Below, piece after piece: positions 8,129 to 17,681 of a DNA stretch of 64,000 bases (its first letter is position 1; each line of letters starts with the position of its first letter). Below the pieces are notes generated by a model. That model made no database searches, was not told the origin of the DNA, and saw only the letters and a list, made by a program, of their open reading frames with translations. This DNA comes from Arcobacter siniprincipis (lineage in GTDB: Bacteria > Campylobacterota > Campylobacteria > Campylobacterales > Arcobacteraceae), in assembly GCF_048571125.1 (NCBI RefSeq), contig NZ_CP182343.1:3224001-3288000 (forward strand), read 5' to 3'. Position numbers and translations under genes: made by a program.

Positions 8129-11100
8129 ATGTCACAAATACCAGAATTCACGCACTTACACCTACACACAGAATATTCGCTCTTAGATGGCGCTAATAAA
8201 ATAAAAGATTTAGCAAAAAAAATCAAAGCTTTAGGAATGAAAAGTGTTGCCATGACAGACCATGGTAATATGTTTGGAGCTATTGATTTTTATAAAGCAA
8301 TGAGAGCTGAAGGCATTAAACCAATTATTGGTATGGAAGCTTATATTCACAATTCTGAAGAATTAGATGATAAATCACATAGAAAAAGATTTCACCTATG
8401 CTTATATGCAAAAAATGAAAAAGGCTACAAAAACTTGATGTTTTTGACTAGTCAAGCTTATATGCATGGGTTCTATTATTACCCTAGAATTAATAAAAAA
8501 ATATTAAGAGAAAATAGTGAAGGACTTGTGTGTAGTGCAGCTTGTTTACAAGGTGAAGTAAACTGGCACCTAAATACTCAAAGTGAGAGAAATGTAAAAA
8601 ATGGTGCAAAAGGTTATGAAGAAGCAAAAAAAATTGCTTTAGAGTATAAAGAGATATTTGGTGATGATTTTTACTTAGAAATTATGAGACATGGTATTTC
8701 TGACCAACATTTTATTGATGACCAAATTTTAAGAATATCAAAAGAAACAGGTATAAAAGTTGTTGCCACAAATGATACTCATTACTTAAAACAAAAAGAT
8801 GCCCAAGCACATGAAGCTTTTATGTGTATTGCTATGAATAAACTTTATGATGATCCAAATAGACTAAGACATAGTGTTCATGAGTTTTATTTAAAATCAT
8901 CAGAGCAAATTTCAAAACTATATGCAGATATTCCAGAAACAATAGCTGCAACCCAAGAGATAGTTGAAAAATGTAACTTAGAGATAAAACTAGGAGACCC
9001 AACTCCTCCTAACTTCAAATTTACAAGGGAAAAATCACTTGAACAAGGCTTAACTTTACCCGAACCAGAATTAGAATACTCATTAGAAAATGATAAAATA
9101 TTATTTGTACATGAGTGTTGGAAAGGTCTAGAAAAAAGACTTGAAATAGTCCCACAAGAGCGACATCAAGAGTATAAAGATAGATTACAAGTAGAAATAG
9201 ACATTATCAATAGTATGAAGTTTCCAGGATACATGCTTATCGTTTGGGACTTCGTAATTGCTGCAAAACAAATGAGAATACCAGTTGGTCCAGGAAGAGG
9301 TTCTGCTGCTGGAAGTTTAGTGGCTTTTTCCCTTGCTATTACGGATATTGACCCTTTACCTTATGGTTTACTTTTTGAGAGATTTTTAAATCCAGAAAGG
9401 GTATCGATGCCAGATATCGATATGGATTTCTGCCAAGCTAGACGACAAGAGATTCTTGATTATGTAATTGAAAAATATGGAAGAGCCAATGTTGCACAAA
9501 TCATTACCTTTGGTAAACTACTTGCAAAAGGGGTTATTAGAGATGTTGCTAGGGTTCTTGATATGCCCTATTCTCAAGCTGATGCAATGGCAAAACTTAT
9601 TCCAGATGAACTTGGAATCAACTTAACATCTTCATATGAAAAAGAACCAAAGATAAAAGAACTTTGTGATTCAAATCCTCAAGCAAAAAGAGTTTGGGAT
9701 TTTGCACTAGCTCTTGAAGGACTAAATAGAAATGCTGGAACTCACGCAGCGGGAGTTGTTATTTCAAATGAACCACTTTGGAATAAAACACCTCTTTTCA
9801 AACCCTCAGGAATGGAAACTCTAGCTACCCAATATAATGGTAAATATGTAGAAGATGTGGATTTGATTAAATTCGACTTCTTGGGTCTAAAGACCCTAAC
9901 TGTTATTGAAGAGGCAAATAAACTAATAGAGCAAAGACATGGTAAAAGAGTAAATTTCTTAACCGTGGATGTAAATGACAAAGGTGTTTACGACTTAATT
10001 CAAACAGGAAATACAATTGGATTATTTCAAATAGAGTCAGATGGTATGCAAGATTTATGTAAAAGATTAAAACCATCAAACTTTGAGGATATTATCGCCG
10101 TTCTTGCACTTTATAGACCAGGACCAATGGAGTCAGGTATGCTTGATGACTTTATTGATAGGAAACATGGTCGTGAAGAGATTAACTATTTCTATGATGA
10201 GTTTGATGCGCCATTAAGACCAATACTTGAAACAACCTATGGGGTTATTGTTTATCAAGAGCAAGTTATGCAAATCGTACAATCAATTGGTGGATTTAGC
10301 CTTGGTGGTGCCGATTTAGTTAGACGGGCAATGGGTAAAAAGATTAAAGAAGAGATGGATAGACTAAAGGGTGAGTTTGCTATTGGTGGAGTAAAAAAAG
10401 GCTTTGTTAAAGAACATTGTGAAGAACTGTTCGACCTGATTGTAAAATTTGCCGGATATGGATTTAATAAATCTCACTCAGCGGCTTATGCACTTGTGAC
10501 ATTTTATACTTCTTATTTGAAAAAATATTATCCATCAGAATTTATGGCTGCACTTTTAACACTAGAAAAAGATAATACAGATAAAGTTGTAAAATATGTG
10601 GATGAAGTAAAAAGATTAAAACTAGACCTTTTCCCACCAGATATCAATAAATCAGACCTAGTATTTGCTCCTAAAAAGATTGATGGACAAGAAGTAGTAA
10701 TGTTTGGAATGGGTGCCATTAAAGGTGCTGGAGATGTTGCTATTAAATCTATTTTAAAAGAGCGGAATGAAAATGGAAACTTTGAGGATTTTGCAGATTT
10801 CATCTCAAGAGTTGATGGAAGTAAAGTAAATAAAAGAGTATTTGAATCTTTAGCAAAAGCTGGTGGATTTGATACGTTTGGATATTCTAGACGATCAATT
10901 TTAGAACAAATTGAGACCATAAATGAAACTGTTGGAAAAGCAATGGCTGCTAAGAAAATGGCAACAGGGTCACTTTTTGGAGATTCTAAAGAACTTACAA
11001 AAGTTGAAGTTCAATTAGAAAAATTTGAAGAGTATGAATTAAAAGATCTTTTAGAATTAGAAAAACAATCTTTAGGATTTTATGTATCAGGGCATCCACT

Positions 11101-11671
11101 TGATGAATATAGGGAACAATTAGATGGAATAAACTATACCCTCTCTTCTGAAATAGAAGATTTAGGAGATGGAAGTGAAGCCCTTTTTATAGGAAAAGTT
11201 GAAACAATTAATGAAAGAATCTCTAAAAAAGGTAATAAATTTGCCATTTTAAACCTTATGGATTTACATGGAAATATAGAATTAATGCTATTTGAAGATA
11301 GATTAAAAGAGTTAAGAGAAGATTTTGACTTAACTGAACCTATTGCTTTTAAAGTACGAATTTCAAAAGATGATCAATTTACTAGAATCAGTTTAAGAAA
11401 AATAGAGACCTTAAAAGAAGCAAGAAAAGAAAAAATTAAAAGAAAACAAAAAGCAATAGAAGAGCCCCCAATAACAGTAGCAGTTAACTTTACAGATGAT
11501 GATAAAATCATGTATGACCTTTTTGAAATTATTGCACATAATCAAGGTAAACGAGAATTAAAACTATTGGTAAAATCAAAACTAGCCGATATTGAACTTG
11601 ATACTGGATTTAAAGTAACTTCAAACATAGAAGGTTTAATAAAATCACTAGATGGAGTTTTTATAGCATAA
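8129..11671 (+). CDS. dnaE: DNA polymerase III alpha subunit
   Basis: At 1,180 residues it has the standard length for DnaE1, the replicative polymerase catalytic subunit. The PHP domain is at the N-terminus ('FTHLHLHTEYSLLDGA'). The palm catalytic aspartates are in 'PDIDMDF' (about residues 428-434) and 'KFDFLGLKTL' (about 580). The helix-hairpin-helix region and an OB domain ('EALFIGKVETINERISKKG') follow. The PHP metal-ligand histidines are present, so this domain may retain exonuclease activity, though that is inferred. The start at MSQIPEF places the PHP motif at residue 8, as in relatives. It overlaps surE by one base (TAATG), implying translational coupling. Confidence 0.98.
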   Translation: MSQIPEFTHLHLHTEYSLLDGANKIKDLAKKIKALGMKSVAMTDHGNMFGAIDFYKAMRAEGIKPIIGMEAYIHNSEELDDKSHRKRFHLCLYAKNEKGYKNLMFLTSQAYMHGFYYYPRINKKILRENSEGLVCSAACLQGEVNWHLNTQSERNVKNGAKGYEEAKKIALEYKEIFGDDFYLEIMRHGISDQHFIDDQILRISKETGIKVVATNDTHYLKQKDAQAHEAFMCIAMNKLYDDPNRLRHSVHEFYLKSSEQISKLYADIPETIAATQEIVEKCNLEIKLGDPTPPNFKFTREKSLEQGLTLPEPELEYSLENDKILFVHECWKGLEKRLEIVPQERHQEYKDRLQVEIDIINSMKFPGYMLIVWDFVIAAKQMRIPVGPGRGSAAGSLVAFSLAITDIDPLPYGLLFERFLNPERVSMPDIDMDFCQARRQEILDYVIEKYGRANVAQIITFGKLLAKGVIRDVARVLDMPYSQADAMAKLIPDELGINLTSSYEKEPKIKELCDSNPQAKRVWDFALALEGLNRNAGTHAAGVVISNEPLWNKTPLFKPSGMETLATQYNGKYVEDVDLIKFDFLGLKTLTVIEEANKLIEQRHGKRVNFLTVDVNDKGVYDLIQTGNTIGLFQIESDGMQDLCKRLKPSNFEDIIAVLALYRPGPMESGMLDDFIDRKHGREEINYFYDEFDAPLRPILETTYGVIVYQEQVMQIVQSIGGFSLGGADLVRRAMGKKIKEEMDRLKGEFAIGGVKKGFVKEHCEELFDLIVKFAGYGFNKSHSAAYALVTFYTSYLKKYYPSEFMAALLTLEKDNTDKVVKYVDEVKRLKLDLFPPDINKSDLVFAPKKIDGQEVVMFGMGAIKGAGDVAIKSILKERNENGNFEDFADFISRVDGSKVNKRVFESLAKAGGFDTFGYSRRSILEQIETINETVGKAMAAKKMATGSLFGDSKELTKVEVQLEKFEEYELKDLLELEKQSLGFYVSGHPLDEYREQLDGINYTLSSEIEDLGDGSEALFIGKVETINERISKKGNKFAILNLMDLHGNIELMLFEDRLKELREDFDLTEPIAFKVRISKDDQFTRISLRKIETLKEARKEKIKRKQKAIEEPPITVAVNFTDDDKIMYDLFEIIAHNQGKRELKLLVKSKLADIELDTGFKVTSNIEGLIKSLDGVFIA

Positions 11672-12459
11672 TGAAACAAATACTTTTAACAAATGATGAT
11701 GGATTTGATGCAGTAGGATTAAAAGCATTAATAAAAGCACTAAGTCCTTTAGCCAAACTAACTGTAGTTGCCCCTGCAAAAAATAAATCAGCTTGTGGTC
11801 ACTCACTTACTCTTGATAGACCACTTAGAATGATTAATGTGGATGATGATTATTACAAAATTGATGATGGAACACCAACAGATTGTGTATTTATTTCTCT
11901 AAATAACTTATTTAAAGAAGGCTATAAACCTGATTTAGTAATAAGTGGAATAAACATTGGCTCTAACATGGGAGAAGATATTACATATAGTGGAACTGCA
12001 GCTGCTGCAATGGAAGCTACTTTGCAAGGGATTCCAGCAATTGCAATATCACAAGTATTTAATGACTTGCCAGGTGGTATTGATCCAAAAGAAGATTTTA
12101 ACTTAGCAAAAAAAGCAATCGCTACAATTGTTAAAAAAATATTTAAGAAGGAATTTCCTTTAGAAGATAGAAAATTTTTAAATATTAATATTCCTCCAAT
12201 ACATGAGGATGATTGTCAAGGCTTTAAAATAACAAAAGCTGGATATAGAATATATGGGAATGACACCCACAGGCACCTTAGTCCAAGAGGTGAAGAGTTT
12301 TATTGGATAGGGCTTCATCCTTTGATTTGGGAAGAGAGTGAAAAATTAAATTGTGATTTTGAAGCCATAAAAGCAAATTTTATCTCTATTTCTCCTATAA
12401 TGTTAGATATGACTTCATACGATGACATAACAAATTTAAATGATTGGATAAAGGAATAA
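11671..12459 (+). CDS. surE: 5'/3'-nucleotidase SurE
   Basis: This 262-residue protein has the family signature at the N-terminus, 'LLTNDDGFDA' with the metal-binding DD pair. It also has 'APAKNKSACGHSLTLDRP', 'GTPTDCV' and 'SGINIGSNMGEDITYSGT'. SurE is a cytoplasmic phosphatase that removes phosphate from nucleoside monophosphates and is linked to stress survival. The ATG shares one base with the dnaE stop codon. A small ORF starts 5 bp after its end. Confidence 0.97.
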   Translation: MKQILLTNDDGFDAVGLKALIKALSPLAKLTVVAPAKNKSACGHSLTLDRPLRMINVDDDYYKIDDGTPTDCVFISLNNLFKEGYKPDLVISGINIGSNMGEDITYSGTAAAAMEATLQGIPAIAISQVFNDLPGGIDPKEDFNLAKKAIATIVKKIFKKEFPLEDRKFLNINIPPIHEDDCQGFKITKAGYRIYGNDTHRHLSPRGEEFYWIGLHPLIWEESEKLNCDFEAIKANFISISPIMLDMTSYDDITNLNDWIKE

Positions 12460-12464
12460 AGTAA

Positions 12465-12725
12465 ATGAATTTTAAGAAGGCTCTAATCTGCAATATAGAG
12501 AAACTTGTTGGAGAATTAAAAGATGAAACAGAGTTAAAAGAAATTTTAAAAAGAAAATTTACAAAAAAAGAGTATAAAGTTTTTGTAGCTTCCGAAGAAG
12601 GACAAGATTTTGAACAAATTTGTGAATTAATTGATGAGAAGATAGATAGAGTTGAAGAACTTTACAAATCTGCCATCAAAAAAATAAATCAAGAGAAAAT
12701 AAAAAAAGAGCTAGTTGATCTATAA
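12465..12725 (+). CDS. Small uncharacterised helical protein
   Basis: I do not recognise this 86-residue protein. It is strongly charged (many K and E), has no signal or membrane segment, and is predicted from composition to be almost entirely alpha-helical, possibly coiled-coil in its second half ('ELIDEKIDRVEELYKSAI'). One cysteine lies near the N-terminus and one mid-protein. It starts 5 bp after surE and likely ends the dnaE-surE transcript; the next gene is convergent. Operon membership and an intact frame argue that it is real. Confidence 0.6.
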   Translation: MNFKKALICNIEKLVGELKDETELKEILKRKFTKKEYKVFVASEEGQDFEQICELIDEKIDRVEELYKSAIKKINQEKIKKELVDL

Positions 12726-12729
12726 TATT

Positions 12730-14106
12730 TTATAATGAAGCTGGTTTTACGCCAGCCTCATTTAAAACTACCTCTTCATAAAGCTTTTTTGGGAACTTCA
12801 CCAATACCATTCCTGCGAACTTATTATCATCTTTATTATAGAATTCTACTCTATATATTTGACCTTTTACATCTAATGAAAATCTTTGTAAAATTTCATC
12901 TTTTTCAATTTCAAGGCCAGATTCATTTTTATGAGCTTTGTTAACATATCCAATAACATTTACCCTATAATCATTTGGATAAACTAAAAAACTATTTGAA
13001 ACATCAACTAAAGAACCAATTTTTACTTGTTTTTCTTTACCATCAATTTTAAATTTTATATCTTCTTTTTTTTCACTTACATCCAAATAGTCTGGTTCTA
13101 AAATAGATAATCTTCTATTTCCATAATGTATTGAATAAGTAGAATTGCCATTTTTTATTACAGTCATTACGGGACTACTTGGTTTAAAATCTATCTTTCC
13201 ATCTTTTTTTGTCGGGAAATAACTTATATAATTTCTTACATCTGATAAAGGTATTTTTATTTTATCATCGTAAAATGAGATATAAATATCATTATCTATT
13301 ACATCTCTTAGGGCAAGTGGTTGTAAATCAAATTTTCTTTTAAACTCTATTCCCATAATATCCATATACTTTTCAAGAGCCAAAAGATGATAATAAGTTC
13401 GTTCATGAACAGGTAATTCTTTACTTGCTTCATTCCCAAAAGCTGCTTTACCATTGTTTATCGCATAATAAGTTAATGTTTTCTCCATTTCCTTATCACC
13501 AAGTTTTGTTTTTGTATTGTGAGTATGATAAATGTCTTCTTTTCTAATCAAATGTCCATTTACTTTTTCACAAACTTCTTTACTGATTTCAGCAAGATTT
13601 CCATATACTGGAACATTTACCTTAGATTGATCAATAATTGAACTTTGACCCCATCTATAAGGAGAATGATAATTATCTATAAATTTTTTTCTAAAATATC
13701 CACTTCCATCATGTAAATTTACTATTAGTTTTACTTCAGGCTTTTTTATTAACTCTTTTATTCTTTCCACATCAACATAATCAGGGTCTTCTTTAGAAAT
13801 ATATGCAAATTTTCTATTCATATCTCCAAAAGGACCTCGTGATCTTTCAATAATAGATGTAAAATTTAAATTAGGAACAATCCAAACAGAACCTTTTGTT
13901 ATCTCATAATGTGTTGCGATTAAAGATGCAGCCATAAAACCACCAGGCTCATCACCTTGAATACCACCTACTATTAAAAGTGTATTATCATCTTGTACAC
14001 CTTTTTTAATAAATTTAAAATTTAAATCGCTACTATGCGCATATAAATTCTGCAAAAATAAAAAAACTAATAAAACTCTAAATAACTTTAACATGCCAAG
14101 GTTCAT
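12730..14106 (-). CDS. csd4: M99-family peptidoglycan D,L-carboxypeptidase (Csd4/Pgp1)
   Basis: This 458-residue protein has a signal peptide (about 1-23). Csd4/Pgp1 enzymes trim peptidoglycan tripeptides to dipeptides in the periplasm and set helical cell shape in Helicobacter and Campylobacter. The unusual zinc site with glutamine replacing histidine is visible: Gln50 and Glu53 in 'GGIQGDEPGG', and His132 in 'NLHDGSGY'. A catalytic glutamate lies in 'GNEASKE'. The C-terminal two-thirds contain the beta-rich accessory domains of the M99 family. The chosen ATG overlaps the upstream M15 peptidase gene by 29 bp; an alternative ATG at 14094 (Met5) would also keep the signal peptide. Confidence 0.9.
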   Translation of the reverse strand: MNLGMLKLFRVLLVFLFLQNLYAHSSDLNFKFIKKGVQDDNTLLIVGGIQGDEPGGFMAASLIATHYEITKGSVWIVPNLNFTSIIERSRGPFGDMNRKFAYISKEDPDYVDVERIKELIKKPEVKLIVNLHDGSGYFRKKFIDNYHSPYRWGQSSIIDQSKVNVPVYGNLAEISKEVCEKVNGHLIRKEDIYHTHNTKTKLGDKEMEKTLTYYAINNGKAAFGNEASKELPVHERTYYHLLALEKYMDIMGIEFKRKFDLQPLALRDVIDNDIYISFYDDKIKIPLSDVRNYISYFPTKKDGKIDFKPSSPVMTVIKNGNSTYSIHYGNRRLSILEPDYLDVSEKKEDIKFKIDGKEKQVKIGSLVDVSNSFLVYPNDYRVNVIGYVNKAHKNESGLEIEKDEILQRFSLDVKGQIYRVEFYNKDDNKFAGMVLVKFPKKLYEEVVLNEAGVKPASL

Positions 14107-14905
14107 ACCTTACCCCATCCTTATTTCCAATTGTATATCTCATATCAATATATTTTAATGTTTTCATTTGTGAAAATTCACTTGTATATGAAAACTTTTC
14201 TGTAAAGTTTGCTGCTCCTAGACCTTTTTTTCCAACATCAAAATCTCCAACTGAGTGATATGTAAAGGCAGGTGGGGCAATTGATCGTGAAGCCATAGAT
14301 AAATTAAGGTCCACAGAATCTAATTTATCCAAAAATAGTTTCATTTGTTTAACAACTGATCGTACTCCTGAAGTTAAATAAATAGTTGGTCCAATATCAT
14401 TTTTCATTTTTAAATATGCTTCTTTAGGTTTTCCTTTGAAGATATAATGACCTGTATATGGGATTTTTTCTATCTCTTTTTTATTAATTGATGCAGTTAA
14501 GTCATTAGTTGTTCTATCGCCATAAAAACCATGATATGTTGGTTCATAATAAAAAATATGTTCAATAAAAGCTAACTCTTCTTTTGTAAAAATTGTATAA
14601 TCTTTAGAATATCTCAAAATATTTATAGCTTCATCAAAAGATATTATATTAAAATTTCCATATCCAACATAGTGTTGAATATAATTAATCTTTTTTTGAA
14701 CATTTCTAAAAGGTACATGGTATTTTTCTTCTAGAAAAACATCTTTTGATATATTATTAATACTATTAGTTATAGGTATCATATCTTTGGGAGAAAAGCT
14801 TTTCTCTTCAAAAATGTCAGTAGAATCTGCACTACCAATTATTGGATATATTGTTGAACAAATTGCTAAATTTTTTGCTTTGTCTAAGAACTCTCTTCTA
14901 TTCAT
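14078..14905 (-). CDS. M15-family (VanY-like) peptidase with probable Tat signal
   Basis: This is a 275-residue zinc peptidase of the D-alanyl-D-alanine carboxypeptidase type. The zinc ligands and catalytic residues are recognisable: 'SGVRSVVKQ' (179-187), His217 and Asp223 in 'YHSVGDFDVG', and His271 in 'EPWHVKV' at the very C-terminus. The N-terminus 'MNRREFLDKA' has a twin-arginine R-R-x-F-L pattern followed by a hydrophobic stretch, so export by the Tat pathway is likely. It lies 10 bp downstream of the DUF493 gene and overlaps csd4, so two peptidoglycan-peptide trimming enzymes appear translationally coupled. Its cleavage specificity (D,D or L,D) is unknown. Confidence 0.82.
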   Translation of the reverse strand: MNRREFLDKAKNLAICSTIYPIIGSADSTDIFEEKSFSPKDMIPITNSINNISKDVFLEEKYHVPFRNVQKKINYIQHYVGYGNFNIISFDEAINILRYSKDYTIFTKEELAFIEHIFYYEPTYHGFYGDRTTNDLTASINKKEIEKIPYTGHYIFKGKPKEAYLKMKNDIGPTIYLTSGVRSVVKQMKLFLDKLDSVDLNLSMASRSIAPPAFTYHSVGDFDVGKKGLGAANFTEKFSYTSEFSQMKTLKYIDMRYTIGNKDGVRYEPWHVKVI

Positions 14906-14915
14906 TTTTTCTTCT

Positions 14916-15179
14916 TTATAAAACCATTTTTACATCACTGTGATTGCCTAATAATTCATAAATCATCTTTCTATCATCTTCATTATGAACAAGTAAATCT
15001 AAAGTGTAACTTTTAAATTTTCCCTTTGAGCTAACTTTTGACTCAGTTAATTTATGTTCTCTTTCTGTTATAACTTCTTTTACAACTTTTTTTATATTAA
15101 CAGTTTCAACAACAACAACTTTGTATATCCAATTGCATGGATAATCAAGTTCTAATTTATGTTCATTTAAATCAATCAT
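14916..15179 (-). CDS. DUF493 (YbeD/HP0495-like) protein
   Basis: This 87-residue cytoplasmic protein has an ACT-like ferredoxin fold expected from the family: 'YPCNWIYKVV', a central helix 'KKVVKEVI', then 'SSKGKFKSYTLDLLV' and 'MIYELLGNHSDVKMVL'. The family is widespread and its function is not settled. The start overlaps the moaC stop by 4 bp, so it is probably co-translated with moaC, and the M15 peptidase follows after 10 bp. Confidence 0.85.
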   Translation of the reverse strand: MIDLNEHKLELDYPCNWIYKVVVVETVNIKKVVKEVITEREHKLTESKVSSKGKFKSYTLDLLVHNEDDRKMIYELLGNHSDVKMVL

Positions 15180-15646
15180 CGCTTAAAATCCCCACTTTTC
15201 CCACCAGATTTACTCTCTAATTGAATATTTGAAATAACCATTGATTTATCAATAGCCTTTACCATATCATATATGGTAAGTAAACCTATACTTGTACCCG
15301 TTAGAGCTTCCATTTCTACACCAGTTTGTCCATTTAGTTTAGCAGTTACAATTAATTTGAAACCAGGTAAGCTAGGCAATTCTTCTACATCACAATTTAT
15401 TCCACTTAATAATAAGGGATGACACATAGGAATTAATTCACTTGTCTTTTTTACACCCATAATTGAAGCAATAACAGCTGTTTGAAGAACTGGACCTTTT
15501 TTAGTATTATTACTTATAATTGCATTATAAGCTTCTTGGGACATAGATATTTGTCCAGAAGCAATTGCTACTCTTGTACTATCTTTTTTATCAGATACAT
15601 CTACCATTTTAGGTCTATTATTTTCATCTAAATGTGTTAAATCCAA
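15176..15646 (-). CDS. moaC: Cyclic pyranopterin monophosphate synthase MoaC
   Basis: At 156 residues it has the usual MoaC length. It converts the MoaA product to cyclic pyranopterin monophosphate in molybdenum-cofactor synthesis. The diagnostic segments are 'MVDVSDKKDSTRVA', 'KKGPVLQTAVIASIMG', 'SELIPMCHPLLLSGI' and 'GQTGVEMEALTGTSIGLLT'. It is the first gene of a minus-strand set (moaC, DUF493, M15 peptidase, csd4), a mix of cofactor and cell-wall genes. Confidence 0.97.
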   Translation of the reverse strand: MDLTHLDENNRPKMVDVSDKKDSTRVAIASGQISMSQEAYNAIISNNTKKGPVLQTAVIASIMGVKKTSELIPMCHPLLLSGINCDVEELPSLPGFKLIVTAKLNGQTGVEMEALTGTSIGLLTIYDMVKAIDKSMVISNIQLESKSGGKSGDFKR

Positions 15647-15761
15647 GGTTCTTCCTCATATTCTTTAATTAAGTGATTATATCAAAATATGGTTAAATTG
15701 AAATTAAGTATTATTTAAATATAATGCAACCCTAAATTTTAAAAGAAAGAGGGTGATTATA

Positions 15762-15974
15762 GTGCCAGGTATTAAAGTTAAAGATAGCGAATCATTCGAC
15801 GAAGCTTATAGAAGATTTAAAAAGCAATGTGACAGAAACCTAATCGTTACTGAAACAAGAGCAAGAAGATTTTTTGAACCTATGACTGAAAAGAGAAAGA
15901 AACAAAAAATTAATGCTAAGAAAAAAATGCTTAAAAGATTGTATATGCTTAGAAGATACGAATCTAGACTGTAA
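15762..15974 (+). CDS. rpsU: 30S ribosomal protein S21
   Basis: A GTG start at 15762 gives the 70-residue protein 'MPGIKVKDSESFDEAY...' typical of Campylobacterota S21. S21 is a small basic protein of the 30S platform that helps initiation. An upstream in-frame GTG at 15753 would add three residues, but it sits inside the ribosome-binding sequence AGAGGG (15748-15753), which is 8 bp from 15762; 15762 is therefore preferred. The C-terminus 'MLKRLYMLRRYESRL' is characteristic. It is monocistronic and followed by a strong terminator. Confidence 0.95.
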   Translation: MPGIKVKDSESFDEAYRRFKKQCDRNLIVTETRARRFFEPMTEKRKKQKINAKKKMLKRLYMLRRYESRL

Positions 15975-15991
15975 TAGTTCACTATTACCTA

Positions 15992-16021
15992 AAAGGGTCT
16001 CTATTTTAGAGACCCTTTTTT
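15992..16021 (+). terminator. Rho-independent terminator of rpsU
   Basis: AAAGGGTCTCT and AGAGACCCTTT form an 11-bp stem around ATTT, followed by a T run. It lies 17 bp after the rpsU stop. Confidence 0.9.
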
Positions 16022-16199
16022 TATGTCCAAAATATCTCAATATAGTTAAATTATCAAAAAAAAATCATTATGCCACCAAATTGACACTAAATATATGTAT
16101 AAGAAATTAAATACTTGGTGAATTCCAAATTTTGATTTACTATTCAAATAATAAGATTTCACAAATTAGAACTTGTATATTAATAAAAGGAGTAACTTG

Positions 16200-17666
16200 A
16201 TGCAAAAGAATGCACGAGTTGAGTACGATTACTCAGTTGCAAAAGCCTTTACCTTTACCGCAATTTTATTTGGTATTTTAGGTATGATAGTTGGTGTTAC
16301 CTTAGCCTTTCAAATGGCTTTCCCCCATTTAAGTAATTTAGCTGGAGAATATGGTACTTTTAGTAGATTAAGACCTTTACACACAAATACTGTTATATTT
16401 GGCTTTACCTTAAGCGGTATTTTTGCTGGATGGTATTATATGGCTCAAAGAATTTTAAAAGTTTCTTTGAGGGAATCACCATTTTTAATGTTTATTGGTA
16501 AATTACATTTTGTTCTTTACTTCATCACAATTCTTTTAGCAGTTGTTACACTAGTAGCTGGATACACAACTTCAAAAGAGTATGCTGAATTAGAGTGGCC
16601 TATAGATATAATTATAGTACTTTGGTGGGTATTATGGGGTGTTAGTATTTTTGGATTAATTGGTATTAGAAGGGAGAGAACACTATATGTTTCAATCTGG
16701 TATTTTATAGCTACTTTTATGGGTATTGCCATGTTATATTTATTTAATAACATGGAAATACCTACTGCTTTATATTCTGGTTATGGTTCATGGATGCACT
16801 CAGTATCTATGTATTCAGGTACAAATGATGCATTAGTGCAATGGTGGTATGGGCATAATGCAGTTGCATTTGTATTTACTGTTCCAATTATTGCTTTAAT
16901 TTACTACTTTTTACCAAAAGAGTCAGGACAAAATGTTTATTCATATAAGTTGTCTATATTAGCTTTCTGGGGATTAATGTTTGTTTATTTATGGGCTGGT
17001 GGACACCACCTTATTTATGCAACTGTTCCAGATTGGCTCCAAACTATGGGTTCTGTAATGTCTATTGTTTTAATTTTACCATCATGGGGATCAGCTATTA
17101 ATATGCTTTTAACAATGAAGGGTGAATGGCAACAATTACAATCTAATACATTAATTAAATTTATGATTTTAGCATCGACTTTTTATATGTTATCAACAAT
17201 TGAAGGTCCAATCCAAGCAATTAAATCAGTTAATGCGATTGCTCACTTTACAGACTGGGTTCCAGGACATGTACATGATGGTACATTGGGTTGGGTTACA
17301 TTTATGATTATGGCAGCTTTATATCATATGGCTCCAAGAATGTACGGTAGAGAGATTTATTCTAAATCGTTAATGGATACACAATTTTGGTTACAAACTA
17401 CAGGTATCGTATTGTACTTTACATCTATGTGGATAGCTGGTATTACACAAGGTATGATGTGGAGAGCATATGATGAATATGGTTCATTAGTTTACTCTTT
17501 CATAGATACAGTAAATGTATTAAAACCATACTATACAATTAGAGCTGTTGGTGGATTATTGTACTTAATTGGTTTCTTTATGTTTGCATATAATATGTAT
17601 AAAACGGCAACTGCAGGAAGAGTTCTTGATAAAGAACCAATCAACGCAACGCCAGTAGCTGCATAA
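16200..17666 (+). CDS. ccoN: cbb3-type cytochrome c oxidase subunit I
   Basis: Starting at the ATG at 16200 gives 488 residues. AAAGGAG (16186-16192) lies 7 bp upstream and decides this start over an in-frame ATG at 16173 that would add nine non-conserved residues. CcoN holds haem b and the haem b3-CuB site of the high-affinity terminal oxidase. About 12 membrane helices are visible. Histidine ligand regions include 'RLRPLHTNTVIFGFT', 'WYGHNAVAF', 'AGGHHLIYATVPDW' and 'VPGHVHDGTLGW'. It is first in a ccoN-ccoO-ccoQ operon, with ccoO 15 bp downstream. Confidence 0.97.
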   Translation: MQKNARVEYDYSVAKAFTFTAILFGILGMIVGVTLAFQMAFPHLSNLAGEYGTFSRLRPLHTNTVIFGFTLSGIFAGWYYMAQRILKVSLRESPFLMFIGKLHFVLYFITILLAVVTLVAGYTTSKEYAELEWPIDIIIVLWWVLWGVSIFGLIGIRRERTLYVSIWYFIATFMGIAMLYLFNNMEIPTALYSGYGSWMHSVSMYSGTNDALVQWWYGHNAVAFVFTVPIIALIYYFLPKESGQNVYSYKLSILAFWGLMFVYLWAGGHHLIYATVPDWLQTMGSVMSIVLILPSWGSAINMLLTMKGEWQQLQSNTLIKFMILASTFYMLSTIEGPIQAIKSVNAIAHFTDWVPGHVHDGTLGWVTFMIMAALYHMAPRMYGREIYSKSLMDTQFWLQTTGIVLYFTSMWIAGITQGMMWRAYDEYGSLVYSFIDTVNVLKPYYTIRAVGGLLYLIGFFMFAYNMYKTATAGRVLDKEPINATPVAA

Positions 17667-17681
17667 GAAGGAGGAATTATT

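Noticed and set aside
12730..12790. Hairpin AGCTGG/CCAGC near the end of csd4 as terminator
   Set aside because: It is inside the coding sequence, imperfect and lacks a following T run on either strand.
15753..15761. Upstream GTG start for rpsU
   Set aside because: It lies inside the Shine-Dalgarno sequence and adds three residues not found in S21 of relatives; GTG at 15762 is better.
16132..16147. FNR/CRP-like box TTGA...TCAA upstream of ccoN
   Set aside because: The spacing is 8 bp instead of the 6 bp of the consensus, and such AT-rich partial palindromes are common by chance here.
16173..16199. Longer ccoN start
   Set aside because: It adds nine residues with no ribosome-binding site at the right distance, while 16200 has AAAGGAG 7 bp upstream.
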